Source: Eucommia ulmoides (Eukaryota; Streptophyta; Magnoliopsida; Garryales; Eucommiaceae). From it: a stretch of 64,000 nt of DNA. The DNA is taken from NCBI GenBank assembly GCA_016647705.1, contig CM028328.1, positions 5,791,311-5,855,310 of the forward strand, written 5' to 3'. The stretch's first letter is position 1. Every line of letters begins with the position of its first letter. The notes under the pieces are model-generated. The model was not told the DNA's origin, ran no database searches, and worked only from the letters and a program-made list of their open reading frames with translations. Position numbers and translations under genes: made by a program. Below, piece by piece: positions 9,717-21,100 of the stretch.

Positions 9717-10373
9717 ATGCTGCTGACGGAGTTCGATATCATCTACAAGACCCAAAAGTCAGTAAAGGGTCAGGCGATAGCGGATCAGTTGGCTAGTTGT
9801 CCAGCTCAAACGGATAACCAGCCTCTTGAGACGCTATTCCCTGACGAGTCGATTCATGCGGTGGATGAAGAAAATGAGGAAACAGTTTGGAAAATGTATT
9901 TTGATGGAGCAGTGAACTCTCGAGGGGCTGGAATCGAAGCCGTTCTGGTTTCTCCAGGCAAACAGTATTATCCAGTGGCTTCCAAGTTGAAGTTCCAGAG
10001 CACAAATAATCGAGCTGAGTACGAAGCCTGTATTCTGGGACTCCAGCTGGCTGTTGATATGAAAATCAAAGAATTGCTAGTGTTCGGAGATTCTGAGCTG
10101 ATAATCAATCAGGTGACGGATAAATATGCCACGAGAGATCCGACCTTGATAGCCTATAACAATCACCTCCTGGAGTTGTGCGAGCAATTTACAATGATAG
10201 AATTTGAGAGCATACCGAGGCTAAAAAATGACTTCGCCGATGCCTTAGCTACCTTGGCATCTATGATATCTATCACTCGAGAGGATGCTGATATCATTCC
10301 GGTGGTAATCCGAGTTCAACGCCGACCGGCCCACTACTGCCAACTTGAATCTGAGCCAACCAAAGACCCGTAG
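9717..10373 (+). pseudogene. Tat element second (archaeal-type) RNase H
   Basis: This segment is in frame with RT after the TAG at 9711. It starts with the tether/linker region containing SEFD-like TEFDIIYKTQKS. A complete second RNase H fold follows: MYFDGAVNSRGAG (first Asp), NNRAEYEACILGLQLA (Glu), VFGDSELIINQ (Asp) and NDFADALATLA (last Asp). A duplicated aRNH between RNase H and integrase is a hallmark of the Tat clade. The catalytic acidic residues are all present. It ends at a TAG (10371), again where the family usually shows Trp before the integrase N-terminus. Confidence 0.9.
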
Positions 10374-11618
10374 TACCATGACATAAAGAACTTTCTGAAA
10401 AATCAGGAGTATCCGGAAGGGGCATCAAGTGTTGATCGGAAAACTCTCCGGAGGTTAGCAGGCCAATTCTTCCTAAGTGGGGAGACACTGTACAAACGCT
10501 CCCCTGACATGGGCCTGTTGAGATGTGTTGGAGTCGAAGAGGCCATCCAGTTGATGAAAGAGGTCCATGGTGGCATATGTGGACCTCACATGAGCGGCTT
10601 CATGCTTGCCAAGAAGATCCTGAGGACCGGTCATTTTTTGCTAACGATAGAAAGCGACTGCGTGCAGTTTGTTCGAAGATGCCATAAGTGTCAGATTCAT
10701 GGTGATCAAATCCATGTCCCACCTCCACACCTTCATTGCTTGGCGGCCCTATGGCCCTTCTCAATGTGGGGTATGGACGTTATTGGGGAAGTTACCCCTA
10801 AGGTGCCGAGTGGTCATCGCTTTATCCTGGTGGCAATTGATTATTTTTCCAAGTGGGTAGAAGTTGTTTCCTTAACCCGAGTGACTAAAAAAATAGTAGC
10901 TCGATTCATCAAAGAAAATATTGTGTCAAGATACGGTTTGCCACAAACATTGATAGCCGACAATGCTAAAAACCTGAAGGGTTCAGAAATACAGAAAATA
11001 TGTCAGCAGTTTAAGATCGAGCACAAAAACTCAGCGCCTTACCGTCCAAAAATAAATGGAGCAGTGGAAGCCGCAAACAAAAATATAAAGAAAATTCTCC
11101 GGAAGATGATTGACAATTATAAAGAGTGGGATGATATGCTGCCATATGCTTTGATGGCTTACCGAACCTCGGTTCGGACCTCGACAGGGGTAACCCCCTA
11201 TTCTCTGGTTTATGGCACAAAAGCGGTGATACCAGCCGAGGTGGAAATTCTATCTCTACGAGTGCTCATAGAGGTCGAGCTTGATGAAACTGAATGGGTA
11301 CAACAACGGTTAGACCAACTTTGTTTAATCGATGAAAAGCGGCTGACAGCGATATGCCACGGACAGTGTTACAGACAGAGGATTACTAGAGCTTATGATA
11401 AACGGGTATACCCTAGAGTCTTCAAGGTCGGTGAGATAGTATTGAAAAAAATCTTTCCTTTCCAAGATGAAGCTAAGGGTAAGTTCGCGTCAAATTGGGA
11501 AGGTCCTTTTGTTGTTCATAAGGCTTTGAGCGGTGGAGCGTTGATTCTCCAGGAAATGGATGGTGATGTATTTCCCGAGCCCCTAAACTCGGATTCTGTA
11601 AAGAAATATTTTACCTAA
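10374..11618 (+). pseudogene. Tat element integrase
   Basis: The frame reopens after TAG 10371, and the long open part begins at 10509. The HHCC zinc domain shows VHGGICGPHMSG followed by CHKCQIHGD. The catalytic core has WGMDVIGEV (first Asp), LIADNAKNLKG (second Asp) and NGAVEAANKNIKKIL (Glu), preceded by KNSAPYRPK. A C-terminal domain without a chromodomain follows, with VGEIVLKKIFPFQDEAKGKFASNWEGPFVV, as expected for Tat rather than chromoviruses. The residue after Asp-Asn is Ala, where most relatives have Gly, which may reduce activity. The normal stop TAA is at 11616. Confidence 0.9.
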
Positions 11619-12341
11619 TAAATGTCCTTATTTTTTAAGTAAGTTTATTTCAATTTGTGATTATCTGTTGCTTCCAAAAAAAAAAAAGGAAAAAAAAAAG
11701 AAAAAATACGGCTCGAACATGGTGAAAACTCGAAAGGGCGCTATGAGAAAAATGTAGAGACCGTGTCGCAAAAAAAAAAAAAAAAAAAAGAACAGTTAGA
11801 TCACTCCTAGGGGCATTTTTGGAATTCCCACTACGGTTGACTTCCATTGACCGTAAGACTTTTCTGTGTTCGGAACTTGATGGATTTGAGAAAGAGTTGG
11901 AATCTGTGAAAAGGAACATCGAATATGGCTCAAATTTGCATTGAAATCATACTTGTCAGACAATCCGGCTTGAAATCTCGCAGTCAACATATCTGGTGAT
12001 AAAGATACCTGTTTGGGGTAAGATTTTACACGTTTTTCCCATATTTGGTTAAATCAGTTTTGCAGGATTTGAAAAATACAAAGCAAGTAGGAGTATGTGA
12101 TTCTCCTAAGCACTGAGGATGCCTAGTAAAAAAGAGAAAGTGAGAATCGGCGGGTGCAGAGAAATAAAGGCTGATAGGGATGTTGTCCAAAAAACTAGAC
12201 CCTGCCAACAACCCGGAGAAAACCTCCAGAAAGTACATCTCTAAGATTGATGGAAGGACGAGACGGAAAAATCTCCCGATACTGTCCCGTGACCCGAGAA
12301 AGTCAAGCGCCATCAAATAAGGGATTGCAACGGAAAAGGGG

Positions 12342-12624
12342 GGACGAAATTGCGAGTCGTAAAGAGTGACAAGTTTTTCAAACTAAATTTTCGTGTTACA
12401 TGTGTTTTTTGTTCAATTACAGGGTTTTCAAAGGACATGGAAGTATGCATTTCTCTCTCACAAAGACTTCTTACCTTCCGGTTGGACGGAATTGCGAGTC
12501 GTAAAGAGTGACAAGTTTTTCAAACTAAATTTTCGTGTTACATGTGTTTTTGTTCAATTACAGGCTTTTCAAAGGACATGGAAGCATGGATTTCTCTCTC
12601 ACAAAGACTTCTTACCTTCCGGTT
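12342..12624 (+). repeat. Tandem duplication, 142-bp unit, 2 copies
   Basis: The unit starting GGACGRAATTGCGAGTCGT occurs at 12342 and 12484. The copies differ by a few bases (for example GGGTTTTC versus GGCTTTTC, and one T in a homopolymer). Confidence 0.9.
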
Positions 12625-12912
12625 CAAATTAGAAACTTTTATTGCTGAAAGTTCCAAAGCTCTAAATGAGCGTCCAGGTATGCGTTTTGCCCTGAAAAGG
12701 GCGAAAAGTGAACTACGCTAAACTTGATCCTCGGCATAATACTAAGGTACGCAGGCAATCTATAAATGTTCGGTCATCTGAGAGTTCGGCTGGGGCACAT
12801 TTATATCTTTGCTCTCTCATTTTGGCTCAGTCACAAGTTAGGGCATATTTTATACTCTTGAACTTTCTTTAGGCCCCTGGTCAAGAGGGCTGGGGCACGA
12901 ATAATTTTTATT

Positions 12913-13520
12913 ACTCTAAACAATCCTCTAAACAGACACGTGTTCGTCATGAGTATTGTCAGGAGTAATTTTTTTATTACTCTAAACGATCCTCTAAATG
13001 GACACGTGTTCGTCATGAGTATCGTCAAGAGTCATTTTTGTTTTACTCTAAACAATCCTCTAAACAGACACGTGTTCGTCATGAGTATTGTCAGGAGTCA
13101 TTTTTTTATTACTCTAAACGATCCTCTAAATGGACACGTGTTCGTCATGAGTATCGTCAGGAGTCATTTTTTTTTACTCTAAACAATCCTCTAAACAGAC
13201 ACGTGTTCGTCATGAGTATTGTCAGGAGTCATTTTTTTTATTACTCTAAACGATCCTCTAAATGGACACGTGTTCGTCATGAGTATCGTCAGGAGTCATT
13301 TTTTTTTTACTCTAAACAATCCTCTAAACAGACACGTGTTCGTCATGAGTATCGTCAGGAGTCATTTTTTTTATTACTCTAAACGATCCTCTAAACGGAC
13401 ATTTGTTTATCATGAACATCGTCATGAGTCATTCTTTTATTTTTCTAAATGGACACTTGTTCGTCATGAGTCTTCTTTTATTATTCTAAACGTACGCTTG
13501 TTCGTCATGAGTCATTTTAT
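12913..13520 (+). repeat. ~61-bp minisatellite with a G-box in each core unit, alternating A/B variants
   Basis: Units contain CTCTAAACRATCCTCTAAA, then GGACACGTGTTCGTCATGAG or CAGACACGTGTTCGTC. Two variants alternate. Type A has CAATCC, CAGACACG and mostly ATTGTC. Type B has CGATCC, TGGACACG and ATCGTC. The effective period is therefore ~122 bp, about 3.5 dimers. Seven units keep CACGTG; the last three are degenerate (ACATTTG, ACACTTG, ACGCTTG). The array ends ~110 bp before the polypurine tract. Confidence 0.9.
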
Positions 13521-13631
13521 TTTTATTTGTTCTATTATTAGAAAATAAACTAAAAAATAAATAAAATAAAAAATGGGACGATCAAAATAACGTGGTCTTT
13601 TATCTTTGTCAAGAAAGTGAACTTGCATGAC

Positions 13632-13644
13632 AAAGAGGGGCAGC
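13632..13644 (+). other. Polypurine tract of the Tat element
   Basis: AAAGAGGGGCAGC lies immediately before TGTAGACACGG of the 3' LTR. This is the expected position and composition for plus-strand priming. Confidence 0.85.
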
Positions 13645-14172
13645 TGTAGACACGGCATTTTTGACCGCCTCGCAAAAATCATACTTTATTTTATAGTTAC
13701 CTTTATTTTATTTTTTTTATTTATTTATTTTTTATTGTACCGTATTTATGCGGTTTAATACTGCTAAATTAAGTTTTATTAATCTCTTAAGTAAATTAAA
13801 TATTAGTAATTGAATTTTATTTTTTTTTGGTTTTGTAGATTTTTCGAAGTGAAATAAAAACGCGTTAATTCGGAACAAAATGGACAAGAAACAGACGAGA
13901 ACGAGAGAGGCCTGGACCGAACGCGGGGGGGCTGCAAAAAGGTTACACGTGCGACCAAAAACTGGTCGCACGTGCGACCAGTGGGCTGGCCGCATGTGTG
14001 GCCAGCTTTAAAGCTGGCCGCACATGCGGCCAACAGGGGGTGTCCCCCCCTTTTGTTTGGGTGCACCGATTTCGGTGCACCCAAAAGGGGGTGGGTGCAC
14101 CGAATTTCGGTGCACCCACCCCCTTTTTTTCTTTTTTCCTACTTTTCGTGCGTTTCTTCGGCGAGTTTGAGG

Positions 14173-14202
14173 GCCTTCATTCCTATAAATAGGAATGAAG
14201 GC
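14173..14202 (+). promoter_or_regulatory. Hairpin TATA box in the 3' LTR
   Basis: Identical copy of the 5' LTR structure: arms GCCTTCATTCCTA and TAGGAATGAAGGC around TAAA. If active here it would read outward into the flanking DNA after 15909. Confidence 0.65.
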
Positions 14203-14533
14203 TCACAACACAAGGGAGGAATTTTTGGGGAAGAAATTTTTTTGGAGAGGAATTTTTGTAAGGGAGAGGTGAAATTTGGAGAGAAATTTTGAAGAAAATA
14301 ATATTATTTTCATTTTATTGTAATTTTGAAGAAGAAAAATCTCCAAGAAGATGGTAAATTTTTATCTGTTGTAAATCTTACTCTTATTTTTAAATAAGTT
14401 GTTATTATACTAATTTTTTTTTGTAAATTAGATTTTTTTTTTCTCTTCCTTTATTAGTTATTTATTTATTTATTTATTACTTTTTATTTTCTTTTTATTT
14501 TTATTTATTTTTTATTTTTTTTGAGTAAGTAAA

Positions 14534-15476
14534 ACGAGGCGGAAAATTCTCAACCTTCAATTTGAACGGTTTAAATTTAGAAGGGAATTACTCTCCTCAA
14601 TGCGTGTGTGCGGGTGTTTTATTTAATTTGTATTAAATATAATGTGCTAACAATACGAGGTGGAAAATTTCCAACCTTCAATTTGAACAGTCTAAATTTA
14701 GAAGGGAATTACTCCCCTCGATGCGTGTGTGCAGGTGTTTTATTTAATTTGTATTAAATATAATGTGCTAACAATACGAGGTGAAAAATTCCCAACCTTC
14801 AATTTGAACGGTCTAAATTTAGAAGGGAATTACTCCCCTCGATGCGTGTGTGCGGGTGTTTTATTTAATTTGTATTAAATATAATGTGCTAACAATACGA
14901 GGTGGAAAATTCCCAACCTTCAATTTGAACGGTTTAAATTTAGAAGGGAATTATTCCCCTCGATGCGTGTGTGCGGGTGTTTTATTTAATTTGTATTAAA
15001 TATAATGTGCTAACGATACGAGGTGGAAAATTCTCAACCTTCCATTTGAACGGTTTAAATTTAGAAGGGAAATTATTCCCCTCAATGTGTGCGTGCGTGT
15101 GGGTGCGTGTGTTTTCTTTAACTCATATTAAATATAATGTGCTAACAATACGAGGTGGAAAATTCCCAACCTTCCATTTGAACGGTTTAAATTTAGAAGG
15201 GAATTACTCCCCTCGATGTGTGCGTGCGTGTGTGAGCGTGTGTTTCTTTAACTCGTATTAAATATAATGTGCTAACAATATGAGGTGAAAAATTCTCAAC
15301 CTTCCATTTGAACAGTTTAAATTTAGAAGGGAATTATTCCCCTCAATGTGTGAGTGTGTGCGTGCGTGTGTTTCTTTAACTTGTGTTAAATATAATGTGT
15401 TAACAAGATGAGGTGGAAAATTCCCAGCCTTCCATTAGAACGGTCTAGGTTTAGAAGGGAGACCACTTCCCTCAAT
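14534..15476 (+). repeat. LTR minisatellite, 8 copies
   Basis: Units start at about 14534, 14656, 14777, 14898, 15019, 15150, 15282 and 15411. There is one more ~121-bp unit than in the 5' LTR. Such a difference arises by replication slippage during reverse transcription or by later unequal exchange. Confidence 0.92.
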
Positions 15477-15914
15477 ATGTGTGTATGTGTATATGTGTAT
15501 ATGAGGAGGATTTCAAAATAAAATAAAAACATTCGGATTTAAATTCTAATTGGACTTAATCAGATAAGGTACCGTCTTTGGACGGGCGTCTTGGGGTGCT
15601 TGACACCTTCCCCGAGCGTAACTGACCCCCGAACTCTTTAAACGAATCTCTGGTCAGACCATGTTATTTTTGGAGTCAAATTTTACTTAAGCCATTTTTT
15701 AAATTATTTTCAAAAAAGAAAAATATGGTGACCTAGCACATCATTTAAACCCAATTCTAGGTGGCGACTCTTTTTTCTAAAACAGGCTTAAGTATATTTT
15801 AATGAGAAAATCGACGTTTTTAAAAACCCTTCTCATTTTACCAGCGCCAAGCATTTATAAGCATATATCTATATTTTTTTGTTTTCTCTGGAAAATCGGG
15901 GCGCGTTCAAGAAC

Positions 15915-16859
15915 CGACCGCCGAAAGAGAGAGAGCAAAGGAAAGTTGAGAAGATAAGAGACCAGGCTAGAATAAAGAAGCGTGAAATGTATGGTAACTG
16001 GCTGGAGAAGGATACAGCCGACAACCATTTTTCTATTTTTTTAAGGTGGTTTTGGATTTTAGATAGTGGTTTTGATTTTTGGAGAAATGGAGGGCTGAGA
16101 TTGAATCTCAACCCATCCAACGGTGGCGGTTTCGACTATATTCATATAGCTATACCAAAAGTTCTAGGTTAGCAGAGTCCTTTTTAAAAAGATAAAGGAA
16201 TAAAAAAAGTTTAAAATATTTTTAAAATGATAAAATAGTAATTTGAAAATTATTTTAAAAAAAAAAGTAAAGATGGATATTGGGTAATTCAATATGTACA
16301 CTATTTTTTTCTAAATATACACTACAATTTTTCTTTTTTTTTAAAAAAAATAATTTTAAAATTATTACTTTGTCCTTGTGTTTTAGTTTTTATCCCCTTT
16401 TCGAGGAACGTCCATTAGCCCCTCAGAAACCAACCCTCTTAACATTAACCCCCCCACTCCCAATTGTCGGACATTGCCCCCCGTAACCAAACCTCCTCCC
16501 CCCTCCCTCAACTCGCCGCCTCTTGTCAGCGTTTTATCTTGTCAGTCTCGTCCCTGCCAAACCTATTCCATTTTATCTTTCTTCTTCTTCATCATCATTC
16601 CCCCATAGATTTATAGAAAGATGGAAGGCATAAGGAGAGTATAAAGAGATGGAAAGTGTGAGAAGAAGAAGAGGACGAGGAGGAGAGACTGCAGAAGGGA
16701 GAGGAAGGGCATGACAACCGAAAGAGAGAGAGAAAATAATCGCTGGCGACAACGGTTGCCAGGGAAAAAGAGAGAATACAATATAATGCCAAGGAAAAAG
16801 AGAGAATACAATATCAAAATAAAATAAAACAAAAAAATTAGAGAAATATATGTGTTAAT
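15915..16859. other. Intergenic flank of the Tat insertion, no gene seen
   Basis: The first bases continue the repeat unit interrupted at 1825. T-rich, A-rich and C-rich low-complexity tracts follow (for example 16440-16510). No credible ORF with domain content is visible on either strand. Confidence 0.5.
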
Positions 16860-16864
16860 AATTT

Positions 16865-17661
16865 TGATGAGGGTATTTTTGGGCACCTCTGAGTCAGCAC
16901 TTGAGACCCAGCCACGTGTCAACTCTTGCAATGACAGGGACGTATTCCGGAGTCCACAACGCCACGTTGGAGCATACACCGACTACGGTTCCTCCCTGGA
17001 ATCTCATTTGCACCCAGAGAGGAGCGAGGAGCCCCGCATGGACGTGTCGCTCTGAGCTCTGCGCTGTACCCTCGGCGATTAGTTTTAGGGACTTAACCGT
17101 TCACCTCGATCGGCTCCCCTTTTCACCCTGTTTCTTCTCCAGGACTCCACGGATCTCCGCTCTCCTCCACCTGCTCACTACCGCAGGCCTAACAAAGGCT
17201 TGCAGGTTTCGCCAAATGGGCCCAAAAGTCCAAGCCCAACGATTATCTCCTAAACGCCCCAGATTATCGGCTAAACACATGGTTTCGACTAATTAATCGT
17301 GTTTATACCCGACTAATCATCTCCAACGCCTATATATATCGGGGGCTATGTAAGCCCGAGGTACGCTTTAATGACTTACATTACGTGCGAGTTCATTTGT
17401 TTCCTTACTATATTCTGTACATTTTCTCTCTGAGCACTGATTGCCACGCCGGAGGGGCTTCACCGGGACAAACCCCGGTCTGAGCTTTCTGCAGGTACAC
17501 TCCCTGAGGAACAGGACCCTGGACACAGCAGGTCAGTCCTCCTAGGACCCAGCACAGCTCACGCGAGGACTTTTCAACCGACGACTCCACTTCAGCAAGA
17601 GGACCCACCTATCATCCGACTGGACCATACTCGAGGTGTGTACCAGTTTTATGCATCAACA
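16865..17661 (+). mobile_element. Solo LTR, 797 bp, TSD AATTT
   Basis: Begins TGATGAGGGTATTTTTGGGC and ends ATGCATCAACA. It is flanked by AATTT at 16860-16864 and 17662-17666. A TATA-type box (CTATATATATCGGGGGC) is near 17330. Downstream is a GC-rich R/U5-like region (GAGCACTGATTGCCACGCC, CAGGTACACTCCC). A second copy is at 18181-21250. No internal retroelement sequence is present, so it is a solo LTR. The family looks Gypsy-like but I could not assign it. Confidence 0.85.
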
Positions 17662-18180
17662 AATTTAAAGAGTAAAATAGTAATTAAATTAAATAATTTT
17701 TATTTAATTTTTTAAAAAAAAAGTTAAAGCAAGTAAAAGAGTTTATACAATTTTTTAGGGATAATCAGTCGGAAGTCCCAAATAATAGACCTAATTTTAA
17801 AAAAATCCCGCTTAAGATATAAGTTTTGATTTAATCCCTTAAGTTGGATTTCGCTTGAATTTTAGTCCAGCATTGCAAGGATTGTAGGGAGTAAATTCGT
17901 ATTATAGTGAATATTAATTACTTGTAACGAATATTGATTACAATTTAATAATTATTATATTTATACATATATCTTATAGTTTTAGTTACATGTACTTATG
18001 TAATATTAGTTACATGTTACAATTACATATATCTGTATAATATTTGTAACATTTAACAAATATTATACACAAAATTTCATTTAATATTAGTTATATATAT
18101 TTTGTGTGATTTTTGTTACATTTAATAAATTTTTACACACAAATTAGTTACATGTTACAAAATACAGTAATATTTGGTAC

Positions 18181-21100
18181 TGATGAGGGTATTTTTGGGC
18201 ACCTTTGAGTCAGCACTTGGGATCCAACTGCGTGTCCATCAATGTAGTGACAGAGACGCATTCTGGAATCTATAACGCCATACTGGATCATGCGTCGACC
18301 ATAGCTCTTGCCTAGAATCTCATTTTCACCCAAGGAGGAGCAAAGAGTCCCGTAGGGACGTGTCGCTCTAAGCTCTGCGCCGTGCCCTGGGCTATTAATT
18401 CTAGGGACTCAGTCGTTCACCTCGACCAACTCCTCATTCTAGTTTGTTTTTTCTCCAAGACTCCATAGATCTCTGCTCTCTTCCACCAGCTTACCATCAC
18501 AGGCTTGGCAAAGGCCCATGGGCTTCGCCAAATGGGCCCTGTTGATCCTAAGATTTTGATGGATAATTAAATATTGATATTTTTATGGAACTAACGGTTT
18601 TATTGAGTGTTTTAGTTTATTAGTTTCAGTTATATGATTATCATAAAGATATTGTGACAAAAGCTAAATGGATGTTAAAAACAATGACAAAAATGATGGA
18701 CGTTAAGAGATTGAAGAATTTGAAGAACCTAGGAAAAAAACAACTAAGGTTAAATTTTGACTCCTAATGTATCCCGATTAGGATCATACACGACACAAAA
18801 TATTTTTCAAAATTATGTGTACTTTTATAGGATCCTAATTAGTTAAATTATTTGCTCCTATGTGTAATTGAAAAAGAAACAATGATAATTAATTAAAATT
18901 GGATTTAAGAATTTATTGGATCTAACCGATAAAAGAAATCGGTTAAAGGGGCAAAAATATCGAAGAAAATGGATTAAAATCGAATTAAGGAGAGATGTTC
19001 TAACGTGGTCGGTCAACAGGTCAACTGGAGCATAAAGTATGAACTTGCTGAATCTCTCGGTCGACAGGTACGTCGACCTAAGTTTAAATGGTAAACTCTC
19101 TGAATTGGTCGATCGACAAATAAGTCGACCTATGGTCAAAAGAGAAACTCTTTGAATCTTTAGGTCGACAGGTAAATCGACCTATAAAACTCTCTAAATT
19201 GACCAGTCGACAGGAGAAGGATCACCAGTCTACCGATGGGCGAGGAGATTTTGGCTTGGGCTACGTCCTGAATTGGGCGATCGACCGATGAGTGTTGGTC
19301 GGTCAACCGATGGTCACTTTCAGGATTTGAGATTTTGATGGTTTTGATCCAAAAAGTAACCGTTTTATGGTTAAAATATGCGAGATATCTTAGGGATCTG
19401 ATACATTTTGAGTTATTTAATTGATATTTTACTATCCCTATAGATATGGTTCAAGTATTTTTTATATTTCTCAATTTAGTATATAAAATTCTTTCTATCT
19501 TATCTAATCGAGTTTAAGTAAAAGTTTGAGGGACTAAATTGAATATTTTAAAATATATAATTTAGTGAATTATACCATGATTGAGTTTTAATAATATATA
19601 GGGTCTATTGGAGTAAATAGTTATTATGATTTAGGGGAACTAACCATTGAAGGGCTTGTTTTATTCCCATATATATAAACCTGCGTTTTTTATTTTAGAT
19701 ATATCCCAAGAGATCAAATCAATCAGTTTTAAAGAGTTTTCTAAGAGTGTTCATTCAGAAGTTTTACGAGATTTATTCTTGAGAATTGTTCTTGGGAAAT
19801 TATTGTTTCGGTCACCTACTTGAAGTTGCATTGATAATCATTATTTATTCAGAAGATTCCTAGTGAAATCATTCCAAGTTATTTGCTATTAATTATTGCT
19901 TGCTATTATTATTTTTTCTTAGAATTTAATCTTTGAAATTATTTTTTGAATTTTCAATTGAAAATTATTTTTGAAACAATTTATTGAGAAAATCTGATTA
20001 CGTTCTAAAATTACGTGTTACCCATTTTTTGTTTAAAATCAGATTTTGAAATTCTTACTTTTCTATCACTAGTATCGGGACATTAATCTAGTTTAAATTT
20101 ATCTGGGGTGATAGAAGCTCCGAGTGGGAAAATCACTTATCAATTTTGTAATTGGTGAGTTGAGTGTCAGATTAGATACTATTGGGAGTGTCTAATCTTG
20201 GGTAACTGGTTTCAATTTCTTCCAGTAAAAAGATTGAGGTTTTGATCTTTGCCTAGAGTATAAAAAGATTAGGTTTTGATTCTGTCTTTATAGAATTAAT
20301 TTGAATGATTTTATAACGGTTCAATCCTTACCGGGTAAAAGAATATTTGAAGCGTTTTTGTGAGGTTTGATTCTTAACCTAAGTACAAAAGAATTAGGTT
20401 AATCTTTACCCTGAGAAAAAAATAGGGTTATTCCTTAGCCTGTGAAAATGAATTGTAAATGTTGATTGTGAGCCTGTGAAAATAATCATTTTGTAAATAT
20501 TTGGTTCCTACCTGGTTAAATGGATCATAGTGATTAGTGGGTGCAACTCTCCATGGAGTTCGGGGGACTGGATTAGTCAAGAATAACTTGGTGAACCAGT
20601 AGAAATTTCTGGTGTACTGCATTCTTTAAATTCTTTATTTTTGTATTGTTTAGTGTGCACTTAGTTGATATTAAAATTCCGCTGCTATAAAGATAATAAT
20701 TAATTTAGGGTAAAAATTAATTATTTGATTTTTTTAAGTATTTTACTTGAATTAATTTTTATCTACCTAATTCACCCCCCCCTGAGTAGCTCACTAGGCT
20801 AACAAGACCAAAAGCCCAAGCCCAACGGTTATCTCCTAAATGCCCCTAATTATCAGCTAAACACAGGGTTTCGACTAATTGACTGTATTTAGATCTGACT
20901 AATCATCTCCAACTCCTATATATATCGGGGGCTACGCAAGCCTGATGTACGCTTGAATACGTTTTACATTACGCGCGAGTTCATTTGTTTACTTGCTGCA
21001 TTACTGTATCTTTTCTCTCTGAGCACTGATTACCACGCTGGAGGAGCTTCACTGGGACAAATTCCGGTCTAAGCCTTCTACAGATACACTCCCTGGGGAG

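Larger units (their letters stand above)
11619..13631 (+). other. 3' untranslated region of the Tat element
   Basis: No conserved ORF is recognised. It contains A-rich tracts (11676-11705, 11770-11790), a 2-copy tandem repeat (12342-12624) and a G-box minisatellite (12913-13520). Short minus-strand ORFs around 12026-12316 lack any recognisable domain. Confidence 0.7.
1826..15909 (+). mobile_element. Tat/Ogre-like Ty3/Gypsy LTR retrotransposon, complete structure
   Basis: The element is bounded by TGTAGACACGG and GCGCGTTCA and flanked by the direct repeat AGAAC (1821-1825 and 15910-15914). It has two LTRs of 2085 and 2265 bp, a tRNA-Arg-like primer site right after the 5' LTR, and a purine tract right before the 3' LTR. 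Internal order is gag, zinc knuckle, protease, G-patch, intron, RT, RNase H, second RNase H, integrase. The second RNase H, the Arg primer site and the protease/RT intron point to the Tat clade, Ogre-like. At 14.1 kb it is shorter than typical Ogre elements and lacks their long upstream ORF. Several stops and at least two frame changes make it non-autonomous. Confidence 0.95.
13645..15909 (+). repeat. 3' LTR of the Tat element (2265 bp)
   Basis: Same order as the 5' LTR. Compared with it, this copy has eight rather than seven minisatellite units. It also carries a longer hairpin zone at about 13945-14035, with nested inverted repeats GTGCGACC/GGTCGCAC and GCTGGCCGCA/TGCGGCC. It ends GCGCGTTCA followed by the target duplication AGAAC (15910-15914). 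Confidence 0.93.

Noticed and set aside
12913-13520. Regularly spaced ~61-bp repeats resembling a CRISPR array
   Set aside because: No unique spacers, eukaryotic context and gradual degeneration of units; it is a minisatellite of the Tat element.
16595-16979. Ser/Leu-rich minus-strand ORFs
   Set aside because: They read through GA-rich low-complexity DNA and into the start of a solo LTR; no domain.
18540-20804. Considered as the internal region of a complete element between two ~800-bp LTR halves
   Set aside because: The halves are complementary parts of one LTR copy (359 and 441 bp), not two LTRs, and the insert has its own TGTT/AACA ends and no coding.
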